Shown here one piece after another: positions 9,890 to 17,475 of a DNA stretch of 64,000 nucleotides. Position 1 is the first letter of the stretch; each line of letters starts with the position of its first letter. Source of the DNA: Kumtagia ephedrae (GTDB lineage Bacteria > Pseudomonadota > Alphaproteobacteria > Rhizobiales > Rhizobiaceae); the NCBI RefSeq assembly GCF_003012745.1, contig NZ_PXYK01000014.1:97952-161951 (forward strand), written 5' to 3'. A program made the translations under genes and the position numbers. The notes below the pieces were generated by a model, which was not told where the DNA came from, ran no database searches, and saw only the letters and a list, made by a program, of their open reading frames with translations.

Positions 9890-10206
9890 AGAACGGCCTG
9901 CAGCGGCCGTCGGGCAAATGAGGCCTATCCAGGGCACGGCATGCAACTTCCGTGCGATCTGGCTGGTTTAAATATATCCTTTTACAAATCAGAAGATGAA
10001 AAACTGAGAAACTAAGGCATAGTCTTCACAGGATCAGGAGATAAATATAAATTGGAAGGACATTCTCTAAATTGTTTTTCATTCGATATTGAAGTATAAA
10101 AGTATTTCTTGTATATTGCTTCTTGTGTACGCGCCGATGCTCAAAACATGCGGCGCATGCCAGAGATTTACCCGAAAATTGAATGGTAACCTTTGAGAGG
10201 TTCATC
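9890..10206. other. AT-rich intergenic patch without a gene
   Basis: About 300 bp between priA and the DUF2272 gene. From roughly 9965 to 10160 the sequence turns strongly AT-rich, with runs such as aatatatcc, aaatataaatt and gtttttc, unlike the GC-rich surroundings. No open frame of credible length or RNA gene was found. It probably holds the promoter of the next gene and may mark an acquired segment. Confidence 0.6.
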
Positions 10207-10965
10207 ATGCTGGAAATGCGCGTGAATCTTGATATGCTGAATCTGCGGGCTGCGCCCGTCAACGGCACCATCCTGGCCGCGCTGCCGCGCGGCCATGCAG
10301 TGACCACGGCCGGTCCGTCGGGGACCGACGGATGGGTGAAGGTCGGAACGAAGGTCAATGGGCACGAGGTGGAAGGCGTCGTCGCCGAACGGCGCCTGCG
10401 CGCGCTGGTCAGCGCAGCCAAGGAAAGCCTGATGTCGGCGGCCGTGGCCGAATGGCTGCAGTTCGACCGGGGATCGGGCAAGGAGAACGAGGAACCCTAC
10501 TTCCGCTTCGTCGGCAAGATGTGGGACGCGATCGGCCTCAATCTCGACGGCAGGGACCGCGACCAGCCGTGGTCGGCGGCCTTCATCTCCTGGTGCGTGC
10601 GCACCGCGGGATACAACGGGTTCAAGTTCGCTGCCGCGCACGCCCGCTACATCCACGATTCCATCAAGAAGAAGCTGGCCGGCGAGGAGTCGCCGTTCTG
10701 GGGCTGGCGCATCGGCGAGCAGAAGGCGGAATTGGGCGACATGGTCTGCCAGTGGCGCAACACGCCGCGCACCTACGACCAGGCGGCCGCGGCCGACGGC
10801 TTCTTCAGCCATTGCGACATCATCGTCGAGGTCGGCGACGGCTTCGTCAGGGCGCTCGGCGGCAACAACAGCGACACGGTGAACTACAAGCGCTACAACC
10901 TCACCGCCGCCGGGAATCTCCTCTCCGAGCGCAAGGTCTTTGCGATCCTGAAGAACCGGAACTGA
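10207..10965 (+). CDS. DUF2272 protein with N-terminal SH3-like domain
   Basis: A 252-aa protein with no signal peptide. Residues about 5-60 look like a bacterial SH3 repeat (LNLRAAPVNGTILAALPRGHAV), a fold that often binds cell wall. The rest matches DUF2272, with WSAAFISWCVRTAG (C130), SHCDIIVEV (H202) and ALGGNNSDT. A Cys, a later His and a polar residue in this order resemble NlpC/P60 or CHAP cysteine peptidases, so peptidoglycan cleavage is a reasonable inference, not a shown fact. The ATG at 10207 follows GAGAGG with a good gap; an ATG at 10183 is also in frame. A gene for a small exported SH3 protein follows after 17 bp. Confidence 0.8.
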   Translation: MLEMRVNLDMLNLRAAPVNGTILAALPRGHAVTTAGPSGTDGWVKVGTKVNGHEVEGVVAERRLRALVSAAKESLMSAAVAEWLQFDRGSGKENEEPYFRFVGKMWDAIGLNLDGRDRDQPWSAAFISWCVRTAGYNGFKFAAAHARYIHDSIKKKLAGEESPFWGWRIGEQKAELGDMVCQWRNTPRTYDQAAAADGFFSHCDIIVEVGDGFVRALGGNNSDTVNYKRYNLTAAGNLLSERKVFAILKNRN

Positions 10966-10982
10966 GGCACTTGCGCAGCGCG

Positions 10983-11453
10983 ATGGCAAACCCGATCCGC
11001 GGTCTTCCGCGGCAAGTGCTCGAAGGACGTGGCGGACGCAGCCGGCGTCGATGGCCGGGCGTCTCGTTTCCGGCCGCGATCCTGCTGGGCGCGGTCCTGG
11101 CGGCCACGCATGCCTCGGGCCAGAATGCTCCCGTCGCCGTCATGGTCGGCGGCGACGCGGAGTCCGACGCATGCGGCGCCAGCGCGGCTGTCGCCGCCAT
11201 CGCCACGCGGCTCAATGTCCGCAGCGGGCCAGGGCCTCGCCATCCGGTCGTCGACAAGCTGGCGGCTGGCAGCGGGATAACCATCTGCGAGGAAAAGGCC
11301 GAGGGGCCCGACGGCCGCTGGTTCGGCATCGTCTACGGCAAGGCGGGCCAGGACTGCGGCACGGGAACGCCCGCCGCCGTCAGATCCTCCTACAAGGGTC
11401 CCTGCCGGAGCGGCTGGGTATCCGCGGCTTTCGTCACGGGCTTCCGGGAATAG
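10983..11453 (+). CDS. Small exported SH3-domain protein
   Basis: A 156-aa protein with an arginine-rich N-terminus followed by a hydrophobic stretch (FPAAILLGAVLAATHASG), read as a signal peptide with a longer than usual leader. The mature part contains a bacterial SH3 motif (TRLNVRSGPGPRHPVVDKL) and several cysteines that could form disulphides in the periplasm. It lies 17 bp behind the DUF2272 gene on the same strand, so the two are probably co-expressed. Function is not known. A periplasmic partner or inhibitor of the upstream enzyme is one possibility from gene order alone. The start could lie a few codons downstream. Confidence 0.7.
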   Translation: MANPIRGLPRQVLEGRGGRSRRRWPGVSFPAAILLGAVLAATHASGQNAPVAVMVGGDAESDACGASAAVAAIATRLNVRSGPGPRHPVVDKLAAGSGITICEEKAEGPDGRWFGIVYGKAGQDCGTGTPAAVRSSYKGPCRSGWVSAAFVTGFRE

Positions 11454-11522
11454 CTCGCCCCGACAACGCGCCGCCGACGCGATCCCTCACGACTTGCGGG
11501 ATGCGCGGGAGATCGCGGTCGG

Positions 11523-11936
11523 CTATGCCGCCGACGGCAACGATCCTTGCTCGACGGCGGCGATCAGCGCTGTATCGTAATACTCGAGCAACTCGGTCGC
11601 GCGGCCGTCCAGGACGGTCCAGAAATGCGCCGAGCGCATCTGGAAGCGCCGGCCCGACCCGCGATGCGTCAGCTCCACCTCGATCTGCGCGGCCACCCGG
11701 TCGCCGTCCGCCAGGAAGGCGGCCGGACGGAAGGCGTGATAGTCATAAGTCCGGTGCAACTCGGCCAGCCGGGCACGGAAAGCATCCCGCCCTTTGCAGT
11801 GTCCGCCGAACCGGACCAGTGTCTGGTCGACCGGCCAGTCGAAGCACACATCCTCGTCGCAGTACTTCAGGGCACCGTCCATATCCCCGGCGCCATAAAG
11901 CTCGTATATCGCCTTGACGGTATCAAGCGCGGTCAT
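11523..11936 (-). CDS. NTF2-like (SnoaL-type) protein
   Basis: A 137-aa protein of the nuclear transport factor 2 fold, seen from MTALDTVKAIYELYGAGDMDGALKYCDEDVCFDWP through AFRARLAEL to the C-terminal FWTVLDGRATELLEYYDTA. These small cone-shaped proteins are isomerases, dehydratases or ligand binders, and no specific reaction can be assigned. The ATG at 11936 has a GGAGGG ribosome site 8 bp upstream, so the 51 codons of open frame further upstream are not coding. It stands alone, convergent with the SH3 protein gene. Confidence 0.8.
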   Translation of the reverse strand: MTALDTVKAIYELYGAGDMDGALKYCDEDVCFDWPVDQTLVRFGGHCKGRDAFRARLAELHRTYDYHAFRPAAFLADGDRVAAQIEVELTHRGSGRRFQMRSAHFWTVLDGRATELLEYYDTALIAAVEQGSLPSAA

Positions 11937-12348
11937 GCAATGCCCTCCCTCTTCTCCGAAGCGATCGGCCACCTTCCTCAAGGTAAACTGCGCTATAGCA
12001 GAATCACACGGCCACCGCCACGGGCTCCTGAAAACCAGCCGATGTGCGATGTAAATTCTGGTTGATCGCAGGCTTTGTTTGAGCCCCACCTGCCGACTGC
12101 TTGTTTCTTTCTTGAGGGTCTACCACTGATTGTCTCTTGCCCGCGTCGCAGGTGCGGTCATTGATTTTCGACATCTGAATAGATACGGCGGCTGTTCGCA
12201 ATGGTGATCCGGTGGTCTCGATCACGGACGGAATCCGTCCAGCCTCATTCGCCGGGGATCGGCGGCGCGAGTCACGGAGGGCTCACCGTCGGCCTCAGCC
12301 GGAGCAACGGCCACGCCGCCTCCACGGAAATCCGGCGGGGCCTTCGTG
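11937..12348. other. Non-coding stretch between the NTF2-like gene and urtE
   Basis: About 410 bp with no frame that carries recognisable protein features and no RNA gene that I can identify. It must contain the promoter of the NTF2-like gene at its left side and the 3' end of the urt transcript at its right side. No clear hairpin with a T-run was seen. Confidence 0.5.
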
Positions 12349-13044
12349 TCACACGGTCAGGAACTTCCGCACGTCCGGCCTGTCGAGGTCGGCAGCCGGG
12401 CCGGTATGCACGATCCGGCCGCGGTCCATGATGTTGACCTCGTCGGCGAGCTCGCGGCAGAAGTCGAGATACTGCTCGACCAGCAGGATGGCGATGCCGG
12501 CGCTGTCGCGCAGATAGCGGATGGCGCGGCCGATGTCCTTGATGATCGAGGGCTGGATGCCCTCGGTCGGCTCATCGAGGACGAGCAGCTTCGGCCGCAT
12601 GACCAGGGCGCGACCGATGGCGAGCTGCTGCTGCTGGCCGCCGGAGAGATCGCCGCCGCGGCGCGCCAGCATCTGCCTGAGCACCGGGAACAGCTCGAAC
12701 ACATGCGGCGGGATGTTGCGTTCCGACCGCTTCAGTGGCGCGAAGCCGGTCTCGAGATTCTCCTTGACCGTCAGCAGCGGGAACACCTCCCGCCCCTGCG
12801 GCACGAATGCGATGCCCGACCGGGCGCGATCATACGCCGCGCTCCGGTCGAGCGCCTTCCCCTCGAAGGCTACCTTGCCGCTCGTCAGCCGGTGGTGGCC
12901 GACGATCGATCTCATCAAACTGGTTTTTCCCACGCCGTTGCGGCCGAGCACGCAGGTGATTTTTCCCGCGTCTGCCTTCAGCGAGACGCCGCGCAGCGCC
13001 TCGGCGGCGCCGTAGTGGAGGACGGCGTTCTCGACCTCAAGCAT
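12349..13044 (-). CDS. urtE: Urea ABC transporter ATP-binding subunit UrtE
   Basis: A 231-aa branched-chain-type ABC ATPase. Walker A is GRNGVGKTS near residue 40, the signature is LSGGQQQQLAIGRAL, and Walker B is LLVLDEPTEGIQPSI. The EGIQPSI form after Walker B is typical of UrtE rather than LivF. With UrtD it powers high-affinity urea uptake. It is the last gene of the minus-strand urtABCDE operon. A gap of about 400 bp containing a large palindromic repeat separates it from urtD, which is unusual because urtD and urtE normally abut. The ATG at 13044 gives the regular length. Confidence 0.96.
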   Translation of the reverse strand: MLEVENAVLHYGAAEALRGVSLKADAGKITCVLGRNGVGKTSLMRSIVGHHRLTSGKVAFEGKALDRSAAYDRARSGIAFVPQGREVFPLLTVKENLETGFAPLKRSERNIPPHVFELFPVLRQMLARRGGDLSGGQQQQLAIGRALVMRPKLLVLDEPTEGIQPSIIKDIGRAIRYLRDSAGIAILLVEQYLDFCRELADEVNIMDRGRIVHTGPAADLDRPDVRKFLTV

Positions 13045-13446
13045 GGTACGTCTCCGCGCGCTGCGGGTCGAACGCCCGGGGACAGTCCGCCTTCTCCCGC
13101 CCGCGCCAGCGCCGGAACCGCCGCAGCATGTCGGCGGGAAGAAAGTGAACCGTCCCCTGCACCTGGTCCCCCCGCGCCCCCACCGCCGCAACGATGGGGG
13201 TGACGAGCCTTCCGGCGCGCCAGGGGAGGTTGGTAAAATGGCTGGGCAGGTTACCCCCACCCCTGACCCCGCCCCACAAGGGGGAGGGGGACCTTGCGGC
13301 CGCTTTGCGGAGCAAAACCGTCGACAATCTGAGCCCGGCGGAAGTGCGGGCCAGTCCCCCTCCCCCTTGTGGGGAGGGGTTAGGGGTGGGGGTACCGCGC
13401 GAACGGATCCCATCAAATCGATCCAGACAAACCCGCCACATCGCCG
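13045..13446. other. urtD-urtE intergenic region with inserted repeat
   Basis: A 402-bp gap inside an operon whose genes are normally almost contiguous. About 140 bp of it is the palindromic repeat at 13253-13393. No gene was found in the remainder. Confidence 0.7.
13253..13393. repeat. GC-rich inverted repeat, type A (copy 1)
   Basis: Two 38-bp arms, 13253-13290 and 13356-13393, are reverse complements with two mismatches and enclose 65 bp. Each arm is itself a small hairpin around CCCCACAAGGGG. The arm sequence is nearly identical to copy 2 at 15474-15572, so it is a dispersed element, not a chance structure. Confidence 0.93.
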
Positions 13447-14193
13447 TCACCGCCCCAGATAGACTTCGACGACACGCTCGTCGGAGGAGACGAAATCGAG
13501 CGTGCCTTCCGAGAGCACCGAGCCTTCGTGCAGGCAGGTGACCTTGACGCCGAGCTCGCGCACGAAATGCATGTCGTGCTCGACCACGATCACCGAATGG
13601 GTCTTGGCGATGTCCTTGAGAAGCCGTGCCGTCTCCTCCGTCTCGGCGTCGGTCATGCCGGCGACCGGCTCGTCGACCAGCAGCAGCTTCGGGTCCTGCG
13701 CTAGGAGCATGCCGATCTCGAGCCACTGCTTCTGCCCGTGCGACAGGTTGGCGGCGAGATCGTGCCGCTTGTCTCCGAGGCGGATGACCGAAAAGATCTC
13801 GTCGATGCGACGCTTTTCCTCGGCCGAGTGCTTGTGGAAGAGCGCCGGAAAGATCGAGCGCGGCCCCTTCAGCGACAGCAGGATGTTGTCCTCGACGCTA
13901 TGGTTCTCGAATACCGTCGGTTTCTGGAATTTGCGGCCGATGCCCATCATGGCGATCTCGGCCTCGTCGTGCCTGGTGAGATCGGTCTGGCCGTCGAAGA
14001 AGACTTCGCCGGTATCCGGCCTGGTCTTGCCGGTGACGATGTCCATCATCGTCGTCTTGCCGGCGCCGTTGGGGCCGATGATCGCCCGCATCTCGCCCTT
14101 GTCGAGGACGAGCGACAAATTGTTGATGGCGCGGAAACCGTCGAAGGAGACGGAGACGCCGTCGAGATAGAGGATGGTGCCGCTCTTCGACAT
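13447..14193 (-). CDS. urtD: Urea ABC transporter ATP-binding subunit UrtD
   Basis: A 248-aa ABC ATPase of the LivG type. Walker A is GPNGAGKTTMMD, the signature is LSHGQKQWLEIGMLL and Walker B is LLLVDEPVAGMTDAE. The LSHGQKQWLEI form is characteristic of UrtD. It works with UrtE on the cytoplasmic face of the UrtB-UrtC channel to drive urea import. The start lies three bases after the urtC stop, so these two genes are tightly coupled. Urea would feed urease as a nitrogen source. Confidence 0.96.
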   Translation of the reverse strand: MSKSGTILYLDGVSVSFDGFRAINNLSLVLDKGEMRAIIGPNGAGKTTMMDIVTGKTRPDTGEVFFDGQTDLTRHDEAEIAMMGIGRKFQKPTVFENHSVEDNILLSLKGPRSIFPALFHKHSAEEKRRIDEIFSVIRLGDKRHDLAANLSHGQKQWLEIGMLLAQDPKLLLVDEPVAGMTDAETEETARLLKDIAKTHSVIVVEHDMHFVRELGVKVTCLHEGSVLSEGTLDFVSSDERVVEVYLGR

Positions 14194-14196
14194 GGC

Positions 14197-15423
14197 CTAC
14201 TCCGCCGGCTGCGGCGCGAGGCCGCCATGCGGGGGCTTCAACTGCGCCGCCGGGCGCGGCTCGACGCGCACGACCACCTCTTCCTCGGAACCGGCGTCGC
14301 CGTCCGCCTCGTCCGGCGCAGCCCGGTGCCGCGAGCGCGCGCGCCACTGATCCCAGGTGCCGACGATGCCCTTCGGCAGGAACAGGGTGACGGCGACGAA
14401 CAGCCCGCCGAGCGCGAACAGCCACAGTTCCGGCAAGGCGCCGGTGAACCAGCTTTTTCCCGCATTGACGAGCAGAGCGCCGACGATCGGCCCGACGATG
14501 GTGGCGCGGCCGCCGACCGCCGTCCACACTACCACCTCGATCGAATTGGCGGGGTCGAATTCGCCCGGATTGATGATGCCGACCTGCGGCACGTAGAGCG
14601 CGCCGGCGATGCCGGCCATCACCGCCGACAGGGTGAAGGCAAACAGCTTCACGTTCTCGGCCCGCCAGCCGAGGAAGCGGGTGCGGCTCTCGGCGTCGCG
14701 CACCGCCATCAGGAGCTTGCCGTATTTCGAGCCGACGATCCTCCAGGTGACGAACACGCCGAGTGCCAGCGCCAGCGCGCTCGCCGCGAACAGGGCGGAG
14801 CGCGTCGTATTGGCCTGCACGCTGAAGCCGAAAATGTCCTTGAAGTCGGTCAGGCCGTTGTTGCCGCCTAAACCCATGTCGTTGCGGAAGAAGGCGAGCA
14901 GCAGCGCATAGGTCATCGCCTGGGTGATGATGGAGAGATAGACGCCGGTGACTCTGGAGCGGAAAGCGAACCAGCCGAACACGAAGGCGAGCAGGCCGGG
15001 CACCAGCATCACCATCAGGGCGGCGAACCAGAACTGGTCGAAGCCATGCCAGAACCACGGCAGTTCCTTGTAGTTCAGGAACACCATGAAATCGGGCAGC
15101 AGCGGGTTGCCGTAGACGCCGCGATCGCCGATCTGGCGCATCAGGTACATGCCCATGGCGTAGCCGCCGAGCGCGAAGAAGGCGCCGTGGCCGAGCGAGA
15201 GGATGCCGCAATAGCCCCAGACGAGGTCGAGCGACAGCGCCAGCAGCGCGTAGCAGAGATATTTGCCGGTGAGCGCCACCATGTAGGAGGGCACATGCAG
15301 TGCCGAATCCGGCGGCAGGGCGAGGTTCAGGATGGGCACGACGATCGCCACCGCCACCAGGATCGCGATGGTGATGGCGATGCGCCTGTCGGCGCCGGCT
15401 GCGAAGAACTTTCCGGAGATCAT
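14197..15423 (-). CDS. urtC: Urea ABC transporter permease UrtC
   Basis: A 408-aa LivM-type inner-membrane permease with about ten hydrophobic helices. Family landmarks include YLCYALLALSLDLVWGYCGILSLGHGAFFALGGYAMGMYLM, of which the GYCGILSLGHGAFF block is diagnostic of UrtC. The charged C-terminal tail of some 40 residues (EADGDAGSEEEVVVRVE) is poorly conserved and may be cytoplasmic. It pairs with UrtB to form the urea channel. A palindromic repeat lies in the gap to urtB upstream. Confidence 0.96.
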   Translation of the reverse strand: MISGKFFAAGADRRIAITIAILVAVAIVVPILNLALPPDSALHVPSYMVALTGKYLCYALLALSLDLVWGYCGILSLGHGAFFALGGYAMGMYLMRQIGDRGVYGNPLLPDFMVFLNYKELPWFWHGFDQFWFAALMVMLVPGLLAFVFGWFAFRSRVTGVYLSIITQAMTYALLLAFFRNDMGLGGNNGLTDFKDIFGFSVQANTTRSALFAASALALALGVFVTWRIVGSKYGKLLMAVRDAESRTRFLGWRAENVKLFAFTLSAVMAGIAGALYVPQVGIINPGEFDPANSIEVVVWTAVGGRATIVGPIVGALLVNAGKSWFTGALPELWLFALGGLFVAVTLFLPKGIVGTWDQWRARSRHRAAPDEADGDAGSEEEVVVRVEPRPAAQLKPPHGGLAPQPAE

Positions 15424-15473
15424 GGTTGGGATCTCCGGCGTCGAATGCCAAGTGAAAGAGTCTTTGCGAGAGA

Positions 15474-15572
15474 ACCCCCACCCCTAACCCCTCCCCACAA
15501 GGGGGAGGGGAACACGGAGGCGTCTCCGCCAAGTTCCCCTCCCCCTTGTGGGGAGGGGTTAGGGGTGGGGGT
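15474..15572. repeat. GC-rich inverted repeat, type A (copy 2)
   Basis: Perfect 39-bp arms at 15474-15512 and 15534-15572 surround a 21-bp centre. Each arm contains its own mini-hairpin with an ACAA loop. It lies between urtC and urtB and ends 11 bp before the urtB stop codon. The arms match copy 1 in the urtD-urtE gap. Confidence 0.95.
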
Positions 15573-15583
15573 ATTCTTCGCGA

Positions 15584-17209
15584 TCATGCCTCCACCGCCC
15601 GGCCCTTGAGCGCGAACAGGCCGCGCGGGCGCTTCTGGATGAACAGGATGATCAGGACGAGAACGAGAATCTTGCCGAGCACCGCGCCGGCATAGGGTTC
15701 GAGAAACTTGTTGAGCACGCCGAGTGAGAACGCGCCGACCAGCGTGCCCCACAGATTGCCGACGCCGCCGAACACGACCACCATGAAGCTGTCGATGATG
15801 TAACCCTGGCCGAGATTGGGCGAGACGTTGTCGATCTGGGAAAGCGCGACGCCGGCAATGCCGGCGATGCCGGAGCCGAGCGCGAAGGTGAGCGCGTCGA
15901 CCCACGGCGTGCGGATGCCCATGGAGGAGGCCATGCGCCGGTTGGCGGTGACGGCGCGCATCTGCAGGCCCCAGGGCGTCTTCTTCATGACGAACAGCAG
16001 CACGAAGAAGACGGCGAGCGCGAAGCACAGGATCCACAGCCGGTTCCAGGTGATGGAGAGCTGGCCGAGCTCGAAGGCGCCGGACATCCAGGACGGGTTG
16101 CCGACCTCGCGGTTGGTCGGGCCGAACACGGTGCGCACCGCCTGCTGCAGGATCAGCGACACGCCCCAGGTGGCGAGCAGCGTCTCCAGCGGCCGGCCGT
16201 AGAGGAAGCGGATGATGCCGCGCTCGATGGCGAAGCCGACGGCGGCCGCGACCAGGAAGGCGAGCGGCAGGGCGATCGCCAGCGACCAGTCGAACAGGTT
16301 TGGCGCCGAGGTGCGGATGACGTTCTGCACGACATAGGTGGTGTAGGCGCCGAGCATCACCATCTCGCCATGCGCCATGTTGATGACGCCCATGACGCCG
16401 AAGGTGATGGCGAGGCCGATGGCGGCGAGCAGCAGCACCGAGCCGAGCGAGATGCCGTACCAGACGTTCTGGCCGGCCGCCCAGATCGCCAGCGAGGAGT
16501 TGATCGTGCTGATCGCGGCCGCAGCCGCCTCTTTCTGCGGACCTTCCGCCCTGGCCTGGAAGCCGGTGAGCAGCGACAGCGCGTCGCGGTCGCCGCGCGC
16601 CGCCACCACCTGGATCGCCGCCAGCTTGTCGGCTTCCGGCAGATCGGAGGCGAGCGCCGCCGCAGCACGTGCCTGTTCAAGCGCTGTCTTGACGCTGGCG
16701 ACGCCTTCCTTGGCGATTGCCGCGTCGAGGGCCTCGATCGCATCGGGATCCGGGGTCCTGAACATGGTCTGCGCGGCGGCAAGCCGGGCGGCCGGATCCT
16801 CGGCGCCGAGCGTCAGCGACCCCAGCGCCTCGCGGATGGCGCGGCGCAGGCTGTTGTTGACCCTGACCTTGGTCACCTCCGACTTGGCGGCCTCGCCGGC
16901 CTCGGCGCCGGTCAGCGGATCGGCGAGCTTCACCGCCTGGCCGCTCTCCCTGCCGATGAAGACGGCGGCATCGGATTTGCGGACATAAAGATCGCCCTCG
17001 GCCAGCGCCGCCAGCGGCTTTTCGACGGCGGGATCGCCGGCCGCGGCGAGCTCCTTCACGACCGATTCGGTCGCCTGGAAGTTTTTCGCTTGGGCGAATT
17101 TGGCGATGGTCGCGCGCAGGGCGGCTTCGTCGGCGGAGGCGGGGGAGATGAAGGCCGCAAGGAAGGTAAGGAGAAATGCCAGTACTGTAAGAGCCGCGCT
17201 CCTTCCCAC
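15584..17209 (-). CDS. urtB: Urea ABC transporter permease UrtB (long form)
   Basis: About 541 aa. A hydrophobic leader (LTVLAFLLTFLAAFISPASA) precedes an N-terminal exported region of some 200 residues, followed by a LivH-type permease with eight or more helices and the block AIGLAITFGVMGVINMAHGEM. This long form is normal for UrtB. The start is uncertain. The only upstream start codon close to the leader in this frame is a GTG at 17209, and it lies inside one arm of a large inverted repeat, so the repeat supplies the first codons and replaces the native leader region. An AAGGAG sits just inside the frame, and a non-standard start nearer the leader is possible. Confidence 0.9.
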   Translation of the reverse strand: MGRSAALTVLAFLLTFLAAFISPASADEAALRATIAKFAQAKNFQATESVVKELAAAGDPAVEKPLAALAEGDLYVRKSDAAVFIGRESGQAVKLADPLTGAEAGEAAKSEVTKVRVNNSLRRAIREALGSLTLGAEDPAARLAAAQTMFRTPDPDAIEALDAAIAKEGVASVKTALEQARAAAALASDLPEADKLAAIQVVAARGDRDALSLLTGFQARAEGPQKEAAAAAISTINSSLAIWAAGQNVWYGISLGSVLLLAAIGLAITFGVMGVINMAHGEMVMLGAYTTYVVQNVIRTSAPNLFDWSLAIALPLAFLVAAAVGFAIERGIIRFLYGRPLETLLATWGVSLILQQAVRTVFGPTNREVGNPSWMSGAFELGQLSITWNRLWILCFALAVFFVLLFVMKKTPWGLQMRAVTANRRMASSMGIRTPWVDALTFALGSGIAGIAGVALSQIDNVSPNLGQGYIIDSFMVVVFGGVGNLWGTLVGAFSLGVLNKFLEPYAGAVLGKILVLVLIILFIQKRPRGLFALKGRAVEA

Positions 17210-17376
17210 CCCCCTCTGGCCTGCCGGCCATCTCCCCCGCAAGGGGGGAGATTGGCTGTCATCGCCGCTTTCGCCAATCGCCAGCGTTGCATAACAGGCG
17301 GGAAGGGAGACGAAGGCTGATCTCCCCCCTTGCGGGGGAGATGGCCGGCAGGCCAGAGGGGGGTGGGAAGGAGCGC
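17196..17376. repeat. Large perfect inverted repeat, type B, between urtA and urtB
   Basis: Perfect 57-bp arms at 17196-17252 and 17320-17376 enclose 67 bp. Each arm includes a sub-hairpin around CCCCCGCAAGGGGG and a GGCCTGCCGGCC core. The left arm runs into the predicted 5' end of urtB. The organisation, two mirrored arms each with an own hairpin, equals that of the type A copies although the sequence differs. Confidence 0.96.
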
Positions 17377-17475
17377 TACAGGTCATAAGGACTGTGCCTT
17401 TGGGATCAATTTCCCCGGGCGGGGCGATCGAGGAAAACCCCGCCCGGGTGCGCGCGTCGCTTGGGAGGATGCGCG

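Noticed and set aside
7646..9946. A 766-aa open frame on the minus strand
   Set aside because: Antisense to priA, composed of Arg/Ala/Gly/His-rich sequence without domains.
12004..12225. 73-aa minus-strand open frame in the empty stretch before urtE
   Set aside because: No ribosome site, no recognisable composition of a folded protein, and it lies upstream of the well-supported start of the NTF2-like gene.
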